64,000 bases of DNA. Origin: Lantana camara (taxonomy: Eukaryota > Streptophyta > Magnoliopsida > Lamiales > Verbenaceae). The stretch covers positions 33,885,001 through 33,949,000 of the forward strand of contig CM074855.1 of the NCBI GenBank assembly GCA_037501455.1. Reading direction: 5' to 3'. The position numbers and the translations under genes were made by a program. This document shows, piece by piece, positions 20,682 to 31,556 of the stretch. The notes beneath the pieces were generated by a model. It saw only the letters and a program-made list of their open reading frames with translations. It was not told the origin of the DNA and searched no databases. How positions within the stretch are numbered: the first letter of the stretch is position 1; the number at the start of each line of letters is the position of its first letter.

Positions 20682-21402
20682 TCATAGGCATCTCAATGAT
20701 GTCCGTTGGAAAGTTACGAGCCTTAATATCACTGGTACTCCCTTAAACACCCGATCAGAAACAAGGCTCCCCCCCCCCAACGGGGAACTAATCACATAGC
20801 AAGCAGAAGTACATACAACAGGCAAGCACATAGAAGCAGCTATACCACACGAAAGAAAAGAATGTGTGGCTCCAGGATCAAATAATGCATGAATACTCGT
20901 GCTATGAATATATATTGTACCTTCCACCACGGCAGCCGGATCAATCTCGGCATCCTGCTCCTTGCCATCAATGTCATAAGCTCGAGCATGGACCAACTGT
21001 CTCTGTCCTCCGTTCGGTCCTCCCCTAAATTGAGCACACCCGGCCATCTGATGATCCATCGACCCACATATAAAGCAAGCCCCAAGTCGGTGGTGACAAG
21101 TTTCCCAAGTGTGTGTAGGGCTTCCACAATGGGTGCGCAGCTTGGATTGATGTGGCGATAAAAGTGCTTGAGGTGGTGGTAATGCTGGCCCCGCTATTCG
21201 GGGTTTCTTCCACAGACCCTTAGCAAATGGAACCTTAGTGGGTGGTGCTATCGGATAAGCAGGCTTCTTCGAACCGGATCCCAAACCCTGTCCCGGTTGA
21301 TGTGATCGAGGAACGGGATCTTTCTTCTTTTACTCCTCTTCTTGGACAAGGGCATGTTAAACCGTATCGGCGAATAACTTGAAGTTGTGCCCAGCTTGTC
21401 CA
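20682..21402 (-). pseudogene. G2 gag C-terminus (zinc knuckle) and protease
   Basis: The 20682-21284 frame holds C-F-I-C-G-S-M-D-H-Q-M-A-G-C, a CX2CX4HX4C knuckle, and then L-F-D-P-G-A-T-H-S-F. That is the aspartic protease active site with Pro where Ser or Thr is usual. Between 21285 and 21402 the gag frame (F-K-L-F-A-D-T-V) has two stops before reaching the copia-B target duplication. It resumes at 31557. Confidence 0.85.
21398..21402. other. left target-site duplication of copia-B (GTCCA)
   Basis: GTCCA directly precedes the LTR here and directly follows the other LTR at 31552-31556. Both flanks belong to the G2 gag frame. Confidence 0.95.
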
Positions 21403-23349
21403 TGTTGGGAAATACGAATCAGAAAGCAGCGGAATTTAAAAAATTTTCCCAACAAAAGGACCTTGAACTCGCAATCGTGTAACCAAATTCGTAAAGATAG
21501 AAAACTTACTTTTCTTTTATTCTTTCTTGAAGCGTTTCAAGCCACCCAAGAACGCTCTTCTCGCGGCTTGATCCCCTCTCCTTGGTAAAGCTCGAATCTT
21601 CAAACTTCTAACTTGAAGTCTCTAGAGAAAGTCCACCAACTTGATCACAATCTAACTAGTAAGGATGCTAGTTCTCTAGTTAGTGTTTAGGCTTAACCTA
21701 GGGTTTAATTTAATCTTGGAGAAAGGAAGGTGTTCAACACATGAACCAAGAATTGTCTATTAGCTCTAAAGGGGAGCTCGAGCTCCCCTATATATAGGCA
21801 AGGGGGTGCCGAAATTCCTAGTCCTTTATGGGCTAGGATTTTGGTCCCTCTCTCCTATTACTTGAGGATCAAGTATTTTCAACCTTGACTTTGAATTCTA
21901 ATTCTAGTCAACTTTGAAGAGAGCTTAAAAATATCCAAACTATTATTGGATAATTTTATACTTTATTTATTATAAAATAAATAACTTATTTTATCTAATT
22001 AATTAATTCATAATTAATTAACTAGATTATTTTCTCCAAAATTAGACTTTCTTTTTAATTCAAAATTAAACCAAAGTCTATTAAATAATTAACTAATTAA
22101 TTATTTAATATATATATAATATATATATATATACACGTGTGTGACACGTGTCACAGTGACACGTGTCACTCACGTGATCCACACGTGTGAATTCACACGT
22201 GTGGAACCCTCTTGGTCCGATTAACTCGTTTAATCATTTTCAAGCCTCAACTCATGTAACCAAGTTGTTGTGTGTGACCCTCTAGGTTCTCAATTCAATT
22301 AGCAGTGACCCCAATTAATTAATTCACTAATTAATTAATCAGTCCACAGATTAAACGACCATAGTCTAGCAACAGGTGTTTAACCCCTAGCTGAATTGGA
22401 ATGTTCGGATTCGACAGAACCTTTAAGTCATTGAATCATGTGAGATACAATCCTCCTACTTACTATCTCTCAACCAAGATCTAGGGCAAGGGAATAATCA
22501 GAACCCTAATAATCCGGTCTTAAAGCTAAGTGCATTTCATATCCATTTGATCTCAATCCAAGAAACCCTTTTCTTGATATCTTGATCTACTGCCTTGGCC
22601 AAGGACTCCATATGGCATATGAATGACTTACACAATAAGAGATCACCTTGCAAATGCAAGTGTAGGTCCTTTCTTGATTCTCATTCACTTTCATGAATCA
22701 CTTGTGCAGCCCCAGCATAAGCCTTGAATCAGTTGTCTAAGGCGACACCCTTTAAAGCTTATACCTAAGACTACAGAGTTAACTCATAAAGTGACAAGGA
22801 ACCTCAAGTCTAAGGATCAATTAATCACATCAATGACTCGTGAGATATTTCCTAATCTGGAAGTTTCCATTTCCTGAAATAGAAACTTCCTTTCCCATTT
22901 AGGAATGTTCTCACACGGGGCACCTCAGTGAACTTACTTATTAAAGTAAGCACCCTCATGTATCACGCACGTATCAACTATACACTTTGCACCTCCATGA
23001 AACAAGGTGGTCCTTCTTAAGGGCGTGATCCCACAAGCAAGCCTTAGAGGAGTCAGGTTGACACTCCCACTGTCTGTAGGACTCATCGGCTTGGAGTATT
23101 TTACTAATCATGACTTATGTGATATAGGGCTCGTTTCATGAACCATTTCACCTAAATGGTAGAGTCCTATAGTCATCAGGATTAGGGGAGTTCTCATACA
23201 TGCACAGCTAAAGTAAACGCATACCAAACAAGAGCATATAAAGAAGTGTTGCCTTAATTCGTTATTTCATTCAAAGATTGTCTGTGATTACAATAAGGAA
23301 AAGCACAAAGCGGATATACAATCGGCTTTTTAGGGCACTATTCCTAACA
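21403..23349 (-). repeat. 3' LTR of copia-B
   Basis: It starts TGTTGGGAAATACG and ends CTATTCCTAACA on the plus strand, so the sense ends are TGTTAGG...CCCAACA, with 5-bp TGTTR/YAACA inverted termini. Same length as the 5' LTR, with no mismatch seen. A polypurine tract abuts the high-coordinate end. Confidence 0.96.
22134..22201 (-). promoter_or_regulatory. cluster of six CACGTG motifs in the copia-B 3' LTR
   Basis: Same six-core cluster as in the 5' LTR. As part of a 3' LTR it could drive outward transcription toward lower coordinates, into the G2 pol relic (inference). Confidence 0.6.
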
Positions 23350-23361
23350 ATCTCCCACTTG
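23350..23361 (-). other. polypurine tract of copia-B
   Basis: The sense strand reads CAAGTGGGAGAT directly before the LTR start TGTTAGG, the common polypurine tract of plant copia elements. It overlaps nothing coding, since the polyprotein stop lies at 23366-23368. Confidence 0.9.
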
Positions 23362-23365
23362 CCCG

Positions 23366-26300
23366 TCAAAGCCATTCTAAAGCTACTCTAAGTCCCATCT
23401 TCTGAAGATGACCTTGGAAAGCTTCTCGACTAAGGGGTTTAGTAAGTGGATCTGCCACGTTCTCTGCTGATGTGACCCTCTCAATTAGCACATCTCCTCT
23501 TTTGATAATATCACGGATTAGGTGATACTTCCTCATAATGTGCTTGGTCCGTTGGTGAGATCTTGGTTCTCTTGCTTGAGCAACCGCCCCAGTGTTGTCA
23601 CAAAACACAGTAATGGGGTCTTTCATGCTAGGAACAACATTCAATTCTTGAATGAAGTTTCTAATCCAAACACCTTCCTTAGCTGCATCATTTGCAGCTA
23701 AGTATTCGGCCTCAGTGGTCGAATCAGCAGTGGTAGTTTGCTTGGAACTCTTCCAACTCACTGCTCCGCCGTTTAGGCAGAAAATGTATCCTGACATTGA
23801 CTTAAAATCATCTAAGTCAGATGCAAAGCTTGCATCGCAGTATCCTTCGACAGTAAGATCTTTCTGACCTCCGTAAACTAAGAATAAATCTTTAGTACTT
23901 TTCAAGTACTTAAGAATATTCTTCACGGCAGCCCAGTGACCATCTCCAGGGTCAGATTGGAAACGACTTGTTATACTAAGTGCATGAGCCACATCCGGTC
24001 GAGTACATAACATTGCATACATTATGCTACCTATTGCTGATGCATAAGGTGTATGAGTCATTCTTTCCTTCTCAAGGTTAGTCTTAGGACACATTTTCTT
24101 TGAAAGACATGTTCCTACACTCATAGGAAGGTTCTTAACCTTTGCTGACTCCATATTGAATCTCTTCAATACTTTGTCAATGTACATCGACTGTGATAGT
24201 CCTATTAACCTTCTAGATCTATCTCTATAGATTTTAATTCCAAGGATATAGGACGCATCACCAAGATCTTTCATCTCGAATTGGTTCGATAACCATAACT
24301 TAGTCACTTTCATGTCATCCTTCGAATTCCCAATAAGAAGGATGTCATCAACATAAAGTACTAAGAATTGCACTGAGGTCTCCAATTCCTTTCTATACAC
24401 ACATGACTCATTCGAAATTTGGATGAAGCCAAACGCTTTGACCGATTCATCAAATCGAATGTTCCAATTCCTAGAAGCCTGTTTCAATCCATAGATTGAC
24501 CTTTGGAGTTTGCAAACCTTTTGCTCACTCCCACTGAATGTGAAACCTATGGGTTGCTCCATATAAATGTCTTTGTCAATGTCACCATTGAGAAAGGCAG
24601 TTTTCACATCCATTTGCCATATCTCATAGTCATAATATGCAGCAATGGCAAGCATGATTCGAATGGACTTTTGCATTGCAACTGGTGAAAAGGTTTCGTC
24701 AAAGTCCACGCCGGGTCTCTGAGTGAATCCTTTTGCAACCAGTCTTGCTTTGTAGGCTGCAATGCTTCCATCAACTCCAAGCTTTCTCTTAAAGATCCAT
24801 TTGCAACCTATGGGTTTGACCCCATCAGGCAAATCTACCAAGGTCCAAACTTGGTTGGAGTTCATGGAATCCATTTCGGATTTCATGGCTTCTATCCACT
24901 GTTCAGAGTCAGAATCTGAAAGTGCCTCCTTATATGTCAAAGGATCATTATCCTTTTGAGAGATTTCATGGAAGAATCCATACCATCTCTCCGGCTGTCT
25001 AGGAGTACGTTCAGAACGCCTTAGAGGAGGATTTACATGTGTATCGAAATTCGTGATTGGTTGTAGTTGATCAGAGTGGGACGTTTCTTCAGTGGGTGGT
25101 ATGGGGTCACTTTGTACTTCTTCTAATTCTATGATCTTGCCTTTCTTTTCTTTAAGGAACGGTTCCTCAAGAAAAGTGGCATTTCTGGAAACAAACACCT
25201 TTTGTTCAGATTGATCATAGAAGTAGTATCCTATGGATTCCTTAGGATAACCTACAAAGTAGCATAAGTTAGAACGAGATTCTAACTTATCTCCCACTGT
25301 CCTCTTCACGTAAGCAGGACAACCCCAAATTCTTAAGTAAGAATAACTAGGGATTTTACCATGCCACATTTCATAGGGCGTTTTAGGGACTGACTTAGAG
25401 GGAACAAGATTCAAAATCTTTGCTGCACTTTCTAGGGCATAACCCCAGAAAGAAGGCGGTAAGTCAGTGAAACTCATCATGGAACGAACCATATCAAGTA
25501 GGGTTCGATTCCTTCTCTCAGAAACTCCATTAAGCTGAGGAGTTCCCGGAGGAGTCCACTGAGAGATAATCCCATTACCTTTGAGATGATTAAGGAATTC
25601 TTCACTAAGATATTCGCCTCCTCGATCAGATCGAAGTGCTTTGATCTTGTGACCAGTTTGGTTCTCAACCTCCTTTTGAAATTCTAAGAATTTCTCAAAA
25701 GCTTCAGATTTATACTTCATTAAGTATACATAACCATACCGACTAAAGTCGTCAGTGAAGGTTATGAAATACTGATGATTGTTTCTTGTGCTTACACTAA
25801 GCGGTCCACAAACATCAGTATGGATCAAATCCAGAACCTTAGAGGCACGTTCCACAGTTCCTTTAAAAGGAACTTTGGACATTTTTCCTTTGAGACAGGA
25901 TTCGCAAGAAGTTAACTCTTTGAGATCATTTTCAGAGAATGATCCTAAAGTGTTTATCTTGCTAATTCTGTTCTTGGAAATGTGTCCTAATCTAGCGTGC
26001 CATAAGGGAGCTGAAACTTTGTCATCTCTCTTACGCTTTGTTTCTCGTTGTATATTCATAATATTGATATTTTGAGTTAGGTAAAGTCCATTACTTAGAG
26101 TACCGATATGAACGGAAGAGTTGTTCCGTTTGATAAAGTATTTACCATTCTTAATATAAGTTTCATAACCTTCGCAATCTAATATTGGAACTGAAATTAT
26201 ATTACGAATAATGCTCGGTACATAAAGGACTTTGTTTAATACTAACTCAAAACTACCTAAATCTAATCTAATTGTGCCTAAAGCTCGAGCTTCAACGTTT

Positions 26301-27286
26301 GAGCCATCGCCGATCTTCAAGACACATTCTCCTTCTTTGAGTTGTTGGACTTCACTTAGCATCTGTACATCATTACAGATATGAGTTCCACAACCGGTAT
26401 CAAGTACCCAAGAACTAGAATTAATAGAAAGATTTACTTCAACGAGAAAGATACCTTTCTTTAGAGTAGCCTTGTACTCTGGGCAGTTTCTCCTCCAATG
26501 TCCCGCTTTGCCACAATGGAAGCAAACATCCTCTTTCTGATCACGCTTCTTCTTTTGGGCCTTCCCCTTCGAAATGCCACCAGTGGGCCTAAGGGGTTTC
26601 TTCTTCTTCTTTTGGGCTTTCTTGCCCTTACCTTTAGAAGGCCCAGAAGAGGAAGATGGAGCATTCACCATCAAAACCTTATTGTCCTTCTTGATCGTGC
26701 TTTCAGCAGTCACAAGCTGACTAATCAGCTCAGCTACAGTAGCACCAGCATGATTCATGTTGAAGTTAAGGACAAATGGGTTGAATGATGGTGGGAGCGA
26801 AGCTAGCAACAGATCCACTGAAAGCTCATCTTTCAGCGGCATGTCCATGGAGGCAAGTTTCTCAGTAAGGGCAAGAAACTTGAGTCCATATTCATGGACA
26901 CTTGAACCTTCCCTCATTCTCAAGTGGAATAATTCCTTTGAAGTGTTATACCTTGTAACACGTTCATGAGGGCGGTAAAGTTGCTCTAAGTGGTCGTAAA
27001 TCTCCCAAGCAAATTCCATGGCCTCATGTTGTCTTTGCAAGTCCGGAGACATGTTAGCCAACATAAGACAACGGGCTTGGAGATTATCATCCTTCCACTT
27101 CTGAATCGCGTCCCGCTCGGCCCGAGTGGGAGCCTCCCCTTCAGGAGTAGGCTCCCCTTCGAAGAGAACATAAGTTCTCTTCTCAGAATCTAAAATGATT
27201 TTTAGATTCCTCAGCCAATCAGAATAGTTGGGACCAGTCAACTTGTTTGACTCGAGGATCGATACAAGAGGGTTTTTGGTTGCCAT
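23366..27286 (-). CDS. copia-B Gag-Pol polyprotein, intact
   Basis: A 1306-residue frame from M at 27286, the normal size for a plant copia polyprotein. Gag occupies about residues 1-230. A CX2CX4HX4C zinc knuckle is at C255-C268. The protease active site D296-T-G is followed by the GAG-pre-integrase domain (L-W-H-A-R-L-G-H near 430). The integrase has the DD35E triad D491, D554, E590. The RT spans about 810-1050 with the YVDD box at 978-981. The RNase H has D1151 (G-Y-C-D-A-S), E1193 and D1230 (F-C-D-N-T). No stop, frameshift or missing catalytic residue was seen. It makes the virus-like particle and copies and integrates the element. With matching LTRs this is the one element here that could still be autonomous. 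Confidence 0.96.
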   Translation of the reverse strand: MATKNPLVSILESNKLTGPNYSDWLRNLKIILDSEKRTYVLFEGEPTPEGEAPTRAERDAIQKWKDDNLQARCLMLANMSPDLQRQHEAMEFAWEIYDHLEQLYRPHERVTRYNTSKELFHLRMREGSSVHEYGLKFLALTEKLASMDMPLKDELSVDLLLASLPPSFNPFVLNFNMNHAGATVAELISQLVTAESTIKKDNKVLMVNAPSSSSGPSKGKGKKAQKKKKKPLRPTGGISKGKAQKKKRDQKEDVCFHCGKAGHWRRNCPEYKATLKKGIFLVEVNLSINSSSWVLDTGCGTHICNDVQMLSEVQQLKEGECVLKIGDGSNVEARALGTIRLDLGSFELVLNKVLYVPSIIRNIISVPILDCEGYETYIKNGKYFIKRNNSSVHIGTLSNGLYLTQNINIMNIQRETKRKRDDKVSAPLWHARLGHISKNRISKINTLGSFSENDLKELTSCESCLKGKMSKVPFKGTVERASKVLDLIHTDVCGPLSVSTRNNHQYFITFTDDFSRYGYVYLMKYKSEAFEKFLEFQKEVENQTGHKIKALRSDRGGEYLSEEFLNHLKGNGIISQWTPPGTPQLNGVSERRNRTLLDMVRSMMSFTDLPPSFWGYALESAAKILNLVPSKSVPKTPYEMWHGKIPSYSYLRIWGCPAYVKRTVGDKLESRSNLCYFVGYPKESIGYYFYDQSEQKVFVSRNATFLEEPFLKEKKGKIIELEEVQSDPIPPTEETSHSDQLQPITNFDTHVNPPLRRSERTPRQPERWYGFFHEISQKDNDPLTYKEALSDSDSEQWIEAMKSEMDSMNSNQVWTLVDLPDGVKPIGCKWIFKRKLGVDGSIAAYKARLVAKGFTQRPGVDFDETFSPVAMQKSIRIMLAIAAYYDYEIWQMDVKTAFLNGDIDKDIYMEQPIGFTFSGSEQKVCKLQRSIYGLKQASRNWNIRFDESVKAFGFIQISNESCVYRKELETSVQFLVLYVDDILLIGNSKDDMKVTKLWLSNQFEMKDLGDASYILGIKIYRDRSRRLIGLSQSMYIDKVLKRFNMESAKVKNLPMSVGTCLSKKMCPKTNLEKERMTHTPYASAIGSIMYAMLCTRPDVAHALSITSRFQSDPGDGHWAAVKNILKYLKSTKDLFLVYGGQKDLTVEGYCDASFASDLDDFKSMSGYIFCLNGGAVSWKSSKQTTTADSTTEAEYLAANDAAKEGVWIRNFIQELNVVPSMKDPITVFCDNTGAVAQAREPRSHQRTKHIMRKYHLIRDIIKRGDVLIERVTSAENVADPLTKPLSREAFQGHLQKMGLRVALEWL

Positions 27287-27492
27287 TTCAAAACACGTAG
27301 AGAATCACAGAATCTACGACCTAAATGGTGAAACAGAGAACTAGTGAGCATGCTGAATTATAACGATATACAAAAGATAAGGTCTTTAATCTATTGTAGC
27401 TCCCACTGTTTTTCAAAGATCTAGAATTCCCAAAGATCTAAGAGGAACACGTTTCCCAATGGGTACTAAGATCCTAGGCATTTTACCTCGAA

Positions 27493-27814
27493 CCCACGAC
27501 TCGCGGACATTCTAAGTAAGAACCCTAGGTAGGTACAACTTACCAATTCTAACACCTTTAGAACTCTCAGTAATTGTTTTTGCATCACCTATCTTTCAAT
27601 ATGGACCCACGACTCGTGCGACATCCATATTTACTTAGGTGTTAAGCTAGACCCATCAATCATAAGATCATGACCAAAACTTAGTTCGAACGACCCACGA
27701 CTCGCGGACATCGCCCTTGCCAAAATTGACCACGAAATATTGATCATTTAAAATGATCAATTAGGTAACTAAGAACTAGTAAGCTCCACTAGCTATCCCA
27801 CGACTCGCGGACAA
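27493..27814 (-). repeat. four dispersed CCCACGACTCGCGGACA motifs in the copia-B leader
   Basis: Copies start at 27493, 27606 (with a two-base change and one extra base), 27694 and 27797, about 90-113 bp apart. The intervening sequence is not repeated, so the motif rather than the unit is conserved. Confidence 0.85.
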
Positions 27815-28984
27815 TAACTAGCTTTACTTACTAAACTTAAAACCTATTGATGGAATGCTAGGAATTTAATTCAAAACTTGCATCTCGAATTAAACACCTA
27901 TTTGTTCGAAATTAGCTTAATATTTAATGGGAATTTTCGAATCAACCGGAGAGTTGTCCGGTTCGACCTCACCAACATATATGTTATCCAATTTTATTAG
28001 TCTTGATTAATGCAAGTACACTTAAATGCATTTCAAACAAGCACATAAACAGATAACATGTCCTAGCATGATACTAACATGTAATGATCATGGGTTCTAC
28101 CTATCTTATGCGTGATATGTGGGAGCCACTCCACAATCACAAGTTCTAACATACATGCCACATAAACAGTTCAAATCACATAAGGGAAAGCGGTAACAAA
28201 ATACGAGCCCTATCTCTATTACATTTAACAATTGAGATTCCCCTCCCTAACATTTTGAGGGGTCTTCACTTATGGCCTCCTTGTTACTTGAATGTGGTCC
28301 ATCTTACTCCATGGGTGCATTGTCTCCAAAATGAAAATAAAACCTCACCACCTATCTCTACTCTCAAATTACAATAAAAAGAAAAAGACATAAAGTAATA
28401 AGGCTCAATCTTCATATTGGCCTTAGACAATTACACGGGGCATACCCCGGCCTCAAAAACAGTAATATGGAAAGCCACATAATAAATCACATAACAGTAC
28501 GCACATAAGTGAGGCTCCAACCTCAATTGAAAAACGCAACTATAGGGCTCCAACCCCAATTGAAACCATTCATGTGCATAAATTAAAACCATACATAGAT
28601 CTAAACCCATGATCACCTAACATGCTTTTGCGAGAATTTAAATTTAGCCAATAAATTAAAATTCTCGTTTCAAGTCCTAATGACTCAAAACACGACTTAG
28701 ATGCAATTCTTGTTCAAGAGCCTTTTCAATAAAACCCGAAAAACATTAAACTAATAAAATTCCAATTAATTTCCAAAATTAATAATTTTATTCTTTCATT
28801 ATTTTCAGAAAATAATATTCATAATTTTTCCAAAAAACCAAATCGCTTTAATTTCTCAAAAATCCCAATTTAATCAAAATTTTAAAATAATTTTATTTTA
28901 CCAAAACTGATTTTAAAAGATAAAATTAAAATAAAATTAAATCGGGATTTTTCGGACCGAAAAACACGAAACACGAAAACACGA

Positions 28985-29310
28985 ATGCACGGGCCCGGCA
29001 TGACGCGGGATCGCCCGCCCGCCGTGCAGGAGCGCGCGCTAGGCGCGCGCCAGCGCTGCGCACAGCCGGCAGCGATTGCCGCCAGAGTGCGCGCGCCAGG
29101 CGCGCCCTTGCGCGCAGATGTGCGGCGCGGGCAGGCAGTCCCGCCCATCCCTGGGCGGGCGCTCCCGCGCGGTTGCGGGAGGAGCAGGCGGCTGTCCCGC
29201 ACGGTTGCGGGACAGGCGAGCAGGGCGCCTAGGCGGGCGGGGAGGCCTCCCGCGCGGATGCGGGAGGGCTGGGCGGCGGTAATGGGGTTTGGGCGTGCGA
29301 CGTGCTAGCA
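28985..29310. repeat. GC-rich block with short imperfect repeats in the copia-B leader
   Basis: GC content rises sharply compared with the AT-rich surroundings. Repeated motifs include GGCGCGCGCC-like palindromes and CCCGC(A/G)CGGTTGCGGGA units near 29165-29215, with a related CCCGCGCGGATGCGGGA near 29250. A strongly folded RNA is likely. Confidence 0.7.
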
Positions 29311-29590
29311 CGCCCAATCCCATTCTTTTCGTGTCCCGTTTCGTATTTCCGGGTTTCTCCAAAACCCGTTTCAATCCAAAATTAAAAAATTCGATTTAAA
29401 CAAATTTCAACTAAAACAATTTTTCAAAAACACGATTTGAGAAAACAGTTTTAGAAATTCAGGAAAAATTACAGTTTCGTAATTCAGGCTTTCTAAAAGA
29501 ACTCATGAATACCTAATTCGCATCTAAGCCTAAGAATTTCTACCAAATTCAGAATAATTGAGACGAATCAGAAACACGATTAACGAGGTG

Positions 29591-29602
29591 GCTCTGATAC
29601 CA
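29591..29602 (-). other. primer-binding site of copia-B
   Basis: The sense strand reads TGGTATCAGAGC, complementary to the initiator tRNA-Met 3' end, two bases from the 5' LTR. Confidence 0.95.
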
Positions 29603-29989
29603 CTTGTTGGGAAATACGAATCAGAAAGCAGCGGAATTTAAAAAATTTTCCCAACAAAAGGACCTTGAACTCGCAATCGTGTAACCAAATTCGTAAAGAT
29701 AGAAAACTTACTTTTCTTTTATTCTTTCTTGAAGCGTTTCAAGCCACCCAAGAACGCTCTTCTCGCGGCTTGATCCCCTCTCCTTGGTAAAGCTCGAATC
29801 TTCAAACTTCTAACTTGAAGTCTCTAGAGAAAGTCCACCAACTTGATCACAATCTAACTAGTAAGGATGCTAGTTCTCTAGTTAGTGTTTAGGCTTAACC
29901 TAGGGTTTAATTTAATCTTGGAGAAAGGAAGGTGTTCAACACATGAACCAAGAATTGTCTATTAGCTCTAAAGGGGAGCTCGAGCTCCC

Positions 29990-30000
29990 CTATATATAGG
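29990..30000 (-). promoter_or_regulatory. candidate TATA box of copia-B
   Basis: CTATATATAGG (same motif at 21788-21798 in the 3' LTR) is the best TATA-like box in the LTR. It lies about 340 bp downstream of the CACGTG cluster in the sense direction and upstream of a GAGCTCGAGCTC palindrome. A transcription start about 30 bp further (near 29960) is predicted, not shown. Confidence 0.5.
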
Positions 30001-30335
30001 CAAGGGGGTGCCGAAATTCCTAGTCCTTTATGGGCTAGGATTTTGGTCCCTCTCTCCTATTACTTGAGGATCAAGTATTTTCAACCTTGACTTTGAATTC
30101 TAATTCTAGTCAACTTTGAAGAGAGCTTAAAAATATCCAAACTATTATTGGATAATTTTATACTTTATTTATTATAAAATAAATAACTTATTTTATCTAA
30201 TTAATTAATTCATAATTAATTAACTAGATTATTTTCTCCAAAATTAGACTTTCTTTTTAATTCAAAATTAAACCAAAGTCTATTAAATAATTAACTAATT
30301 AATTATTTAATATATATATAATATATATATATATA

Positions 30336-30403
30336 CACGTGTGTGACACGTGTCACAGTGACACGTGTCACTCACGTGATCCACACGTGTGAATTCACAC
30401 GTG
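30336..30403 (-). promoter_or_regulatory. cluster of six CACGTG (G-box) motifs in the copia-B 5' LTR
   Basis: Six CACGTG cores lie within 68 bp (equivalent to 22134, 22145, 22160, 22171, 22182 and 22196 in the other LTR), several extended to GACACGTGTC or ACACGTGT. They sit directly upstream, in the sense direction, of an AT-rich block. CACGTG is the established core bound by plant bZIP and bHLH factors. A role as an enhancer of this element is inference. Confidence 0.65.
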
Positions 30404-31551
30404 TGGAACCCTCTTGGTCCGATTAACTCGTTTAATCATTTTCAAGCCTCAACTCATGTAACCAAGTTGTTGTGTGTGACCCTCTAGGTTCTCAATTCAA
30501 TTAGCAGTGACCCCAATTAATTAATTCACTAATTAATTAATCAGTCCACAGATTAAACGACCATAGTCTAGCAACAGGTGTTTAACCCCTAGCTGAATTG
30601 GAATGTTCGGATTCGACAGAACCTTTAAGTCATTGAATCATGTGAGATACAATCCTCCTACTTACTATCTCTCAACCAAGATCTAGGGCAAGGGAATAAT
30701 CAGAACCCTAATAATCCGGTCTTAAAGCTAAGTGCATTTCATATCCATTTGATCTCAATCCAAGAAACCCTTTTCTTGATATCTTGATCTACTGCCTTGG
30801 CCAAGGACTCCATATGGCATATGAATGACTTACACAATAAGAGATCACCTTGCAAATGCAAGTGTAGGTCCTTTCTTGATTCTCATTCACTTTCATGAAT
30901 CACTTGTGCAGCCCCAGCATAAGCCTTGAATCAGTTGTCTAAGGCGACACCCTTTAAAGCTTATACCTAAGACTACAGAGTTAACTCATAAAGTGACAAG
31001 GAACCTCAAGTCTAAGGATCAATTAATCACATCAATGACTCGTGAGATATTTCCTAATCTGGAAGTTTCCATTTCCTGAAATAGAAACTTCCTTTCCCAT
31101 TTAGGAATGTTCTCACACGGGGCACCTCAGTGAACTTACTTATTAAAGTAAGCACCCTCATGTATCACGCACGTATCAACTATACACTTTGCACCTCCAT
31201 GAAACAAGGTGGTCCTTCTTAAGGGCGTGATCCCACAAGCAAGCCTTAGAGGAGTCAGGTTGACACTCCCACTGTCTGTAGGACTCATCGGCTTGGAGTA
31301 TTTTACTAATCATGACTTATGTGATATAGGGCTCGTTTCATGAACCATTTCACCTAAATGGTAGAGTCCTATAGTCATCAGGATTAGGGGAGTTCTCATA
31401 CATGCACAGCTAAAGTAAACGCATACCAAACAAGAGCATATAAAGAAGTGTTGCCTTAATTCGTTATTTCATTCAAAGATTGTCTGTGATTACAATAAGG
31501 AAAAGCACAAAGCGGATATACAATCGGCTTTTTAGGGCACTATTCCTAACA

Positions 31552-31556
31552 GTCCA
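31552..31556. other. right target-site duplication of copia-B (GTCCA)
   Basis: Second copy of the 5-bp target sequence, followed by the resumed G2 gag. Confidence 0.95.

Larger units (their letters stand above)
27287..29590 (-). other. 2.3-kb untranslated leader of copia-B
   Basis: Between the primer-binding site and the gag start lie about 2.3 kb without a credible coding frame, unusually long for a copia leader. It has two distinctive parts: four copies of a CCCACGACTCGCGGACA-like motif (27493-27814), and a strongly GC-rich block (about 28985-29310) with repeats of GCGCGGTTGCGGGA type. The long open frames in the GC-rich block (28882-29374, both strands) lack motifs and follow from its low stop-codon density. 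Confidence 0.75.
21403..31551 (-). mobile_element. copia-B: complete, apparently intact Ty1/copia retrotransposon
   Basis: Two 1947-bp LTRs (21403-23349 and 29605-31551) enclose a primer-binding site, a long leader and a single uninterrupted gag-pol frame. The 5-bp GTCCA at 21398-21402 is repeated at 31552-31556. Reading both LTRs I found no difference, which points to a very recent insertion. It lies inside the gag of G2. The unusual parts are the 2.3-kb leader and the dense CACGTG cluster in the LTR. Confidence 0.96.
29605..31551 (-). repeat. 5' LTR of copia-B
   Basis: Identical in length and, by eye, in sequence to 21403-23349 (constant offset 8202). It abuts the primer-binding site at 29591-29602 after a two-base spacer. 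It should contain the promoter of the element. Confidence 0.96.

Noticed and set aside
28882..29374. Long overlapping open frames on both strands (106-111 codons)
   Set aside because: They lie in the GC-rich leader of copia-B, where stops are rare. They are Arg/Pro/Ala-rich without motifs and overlap on both strands.
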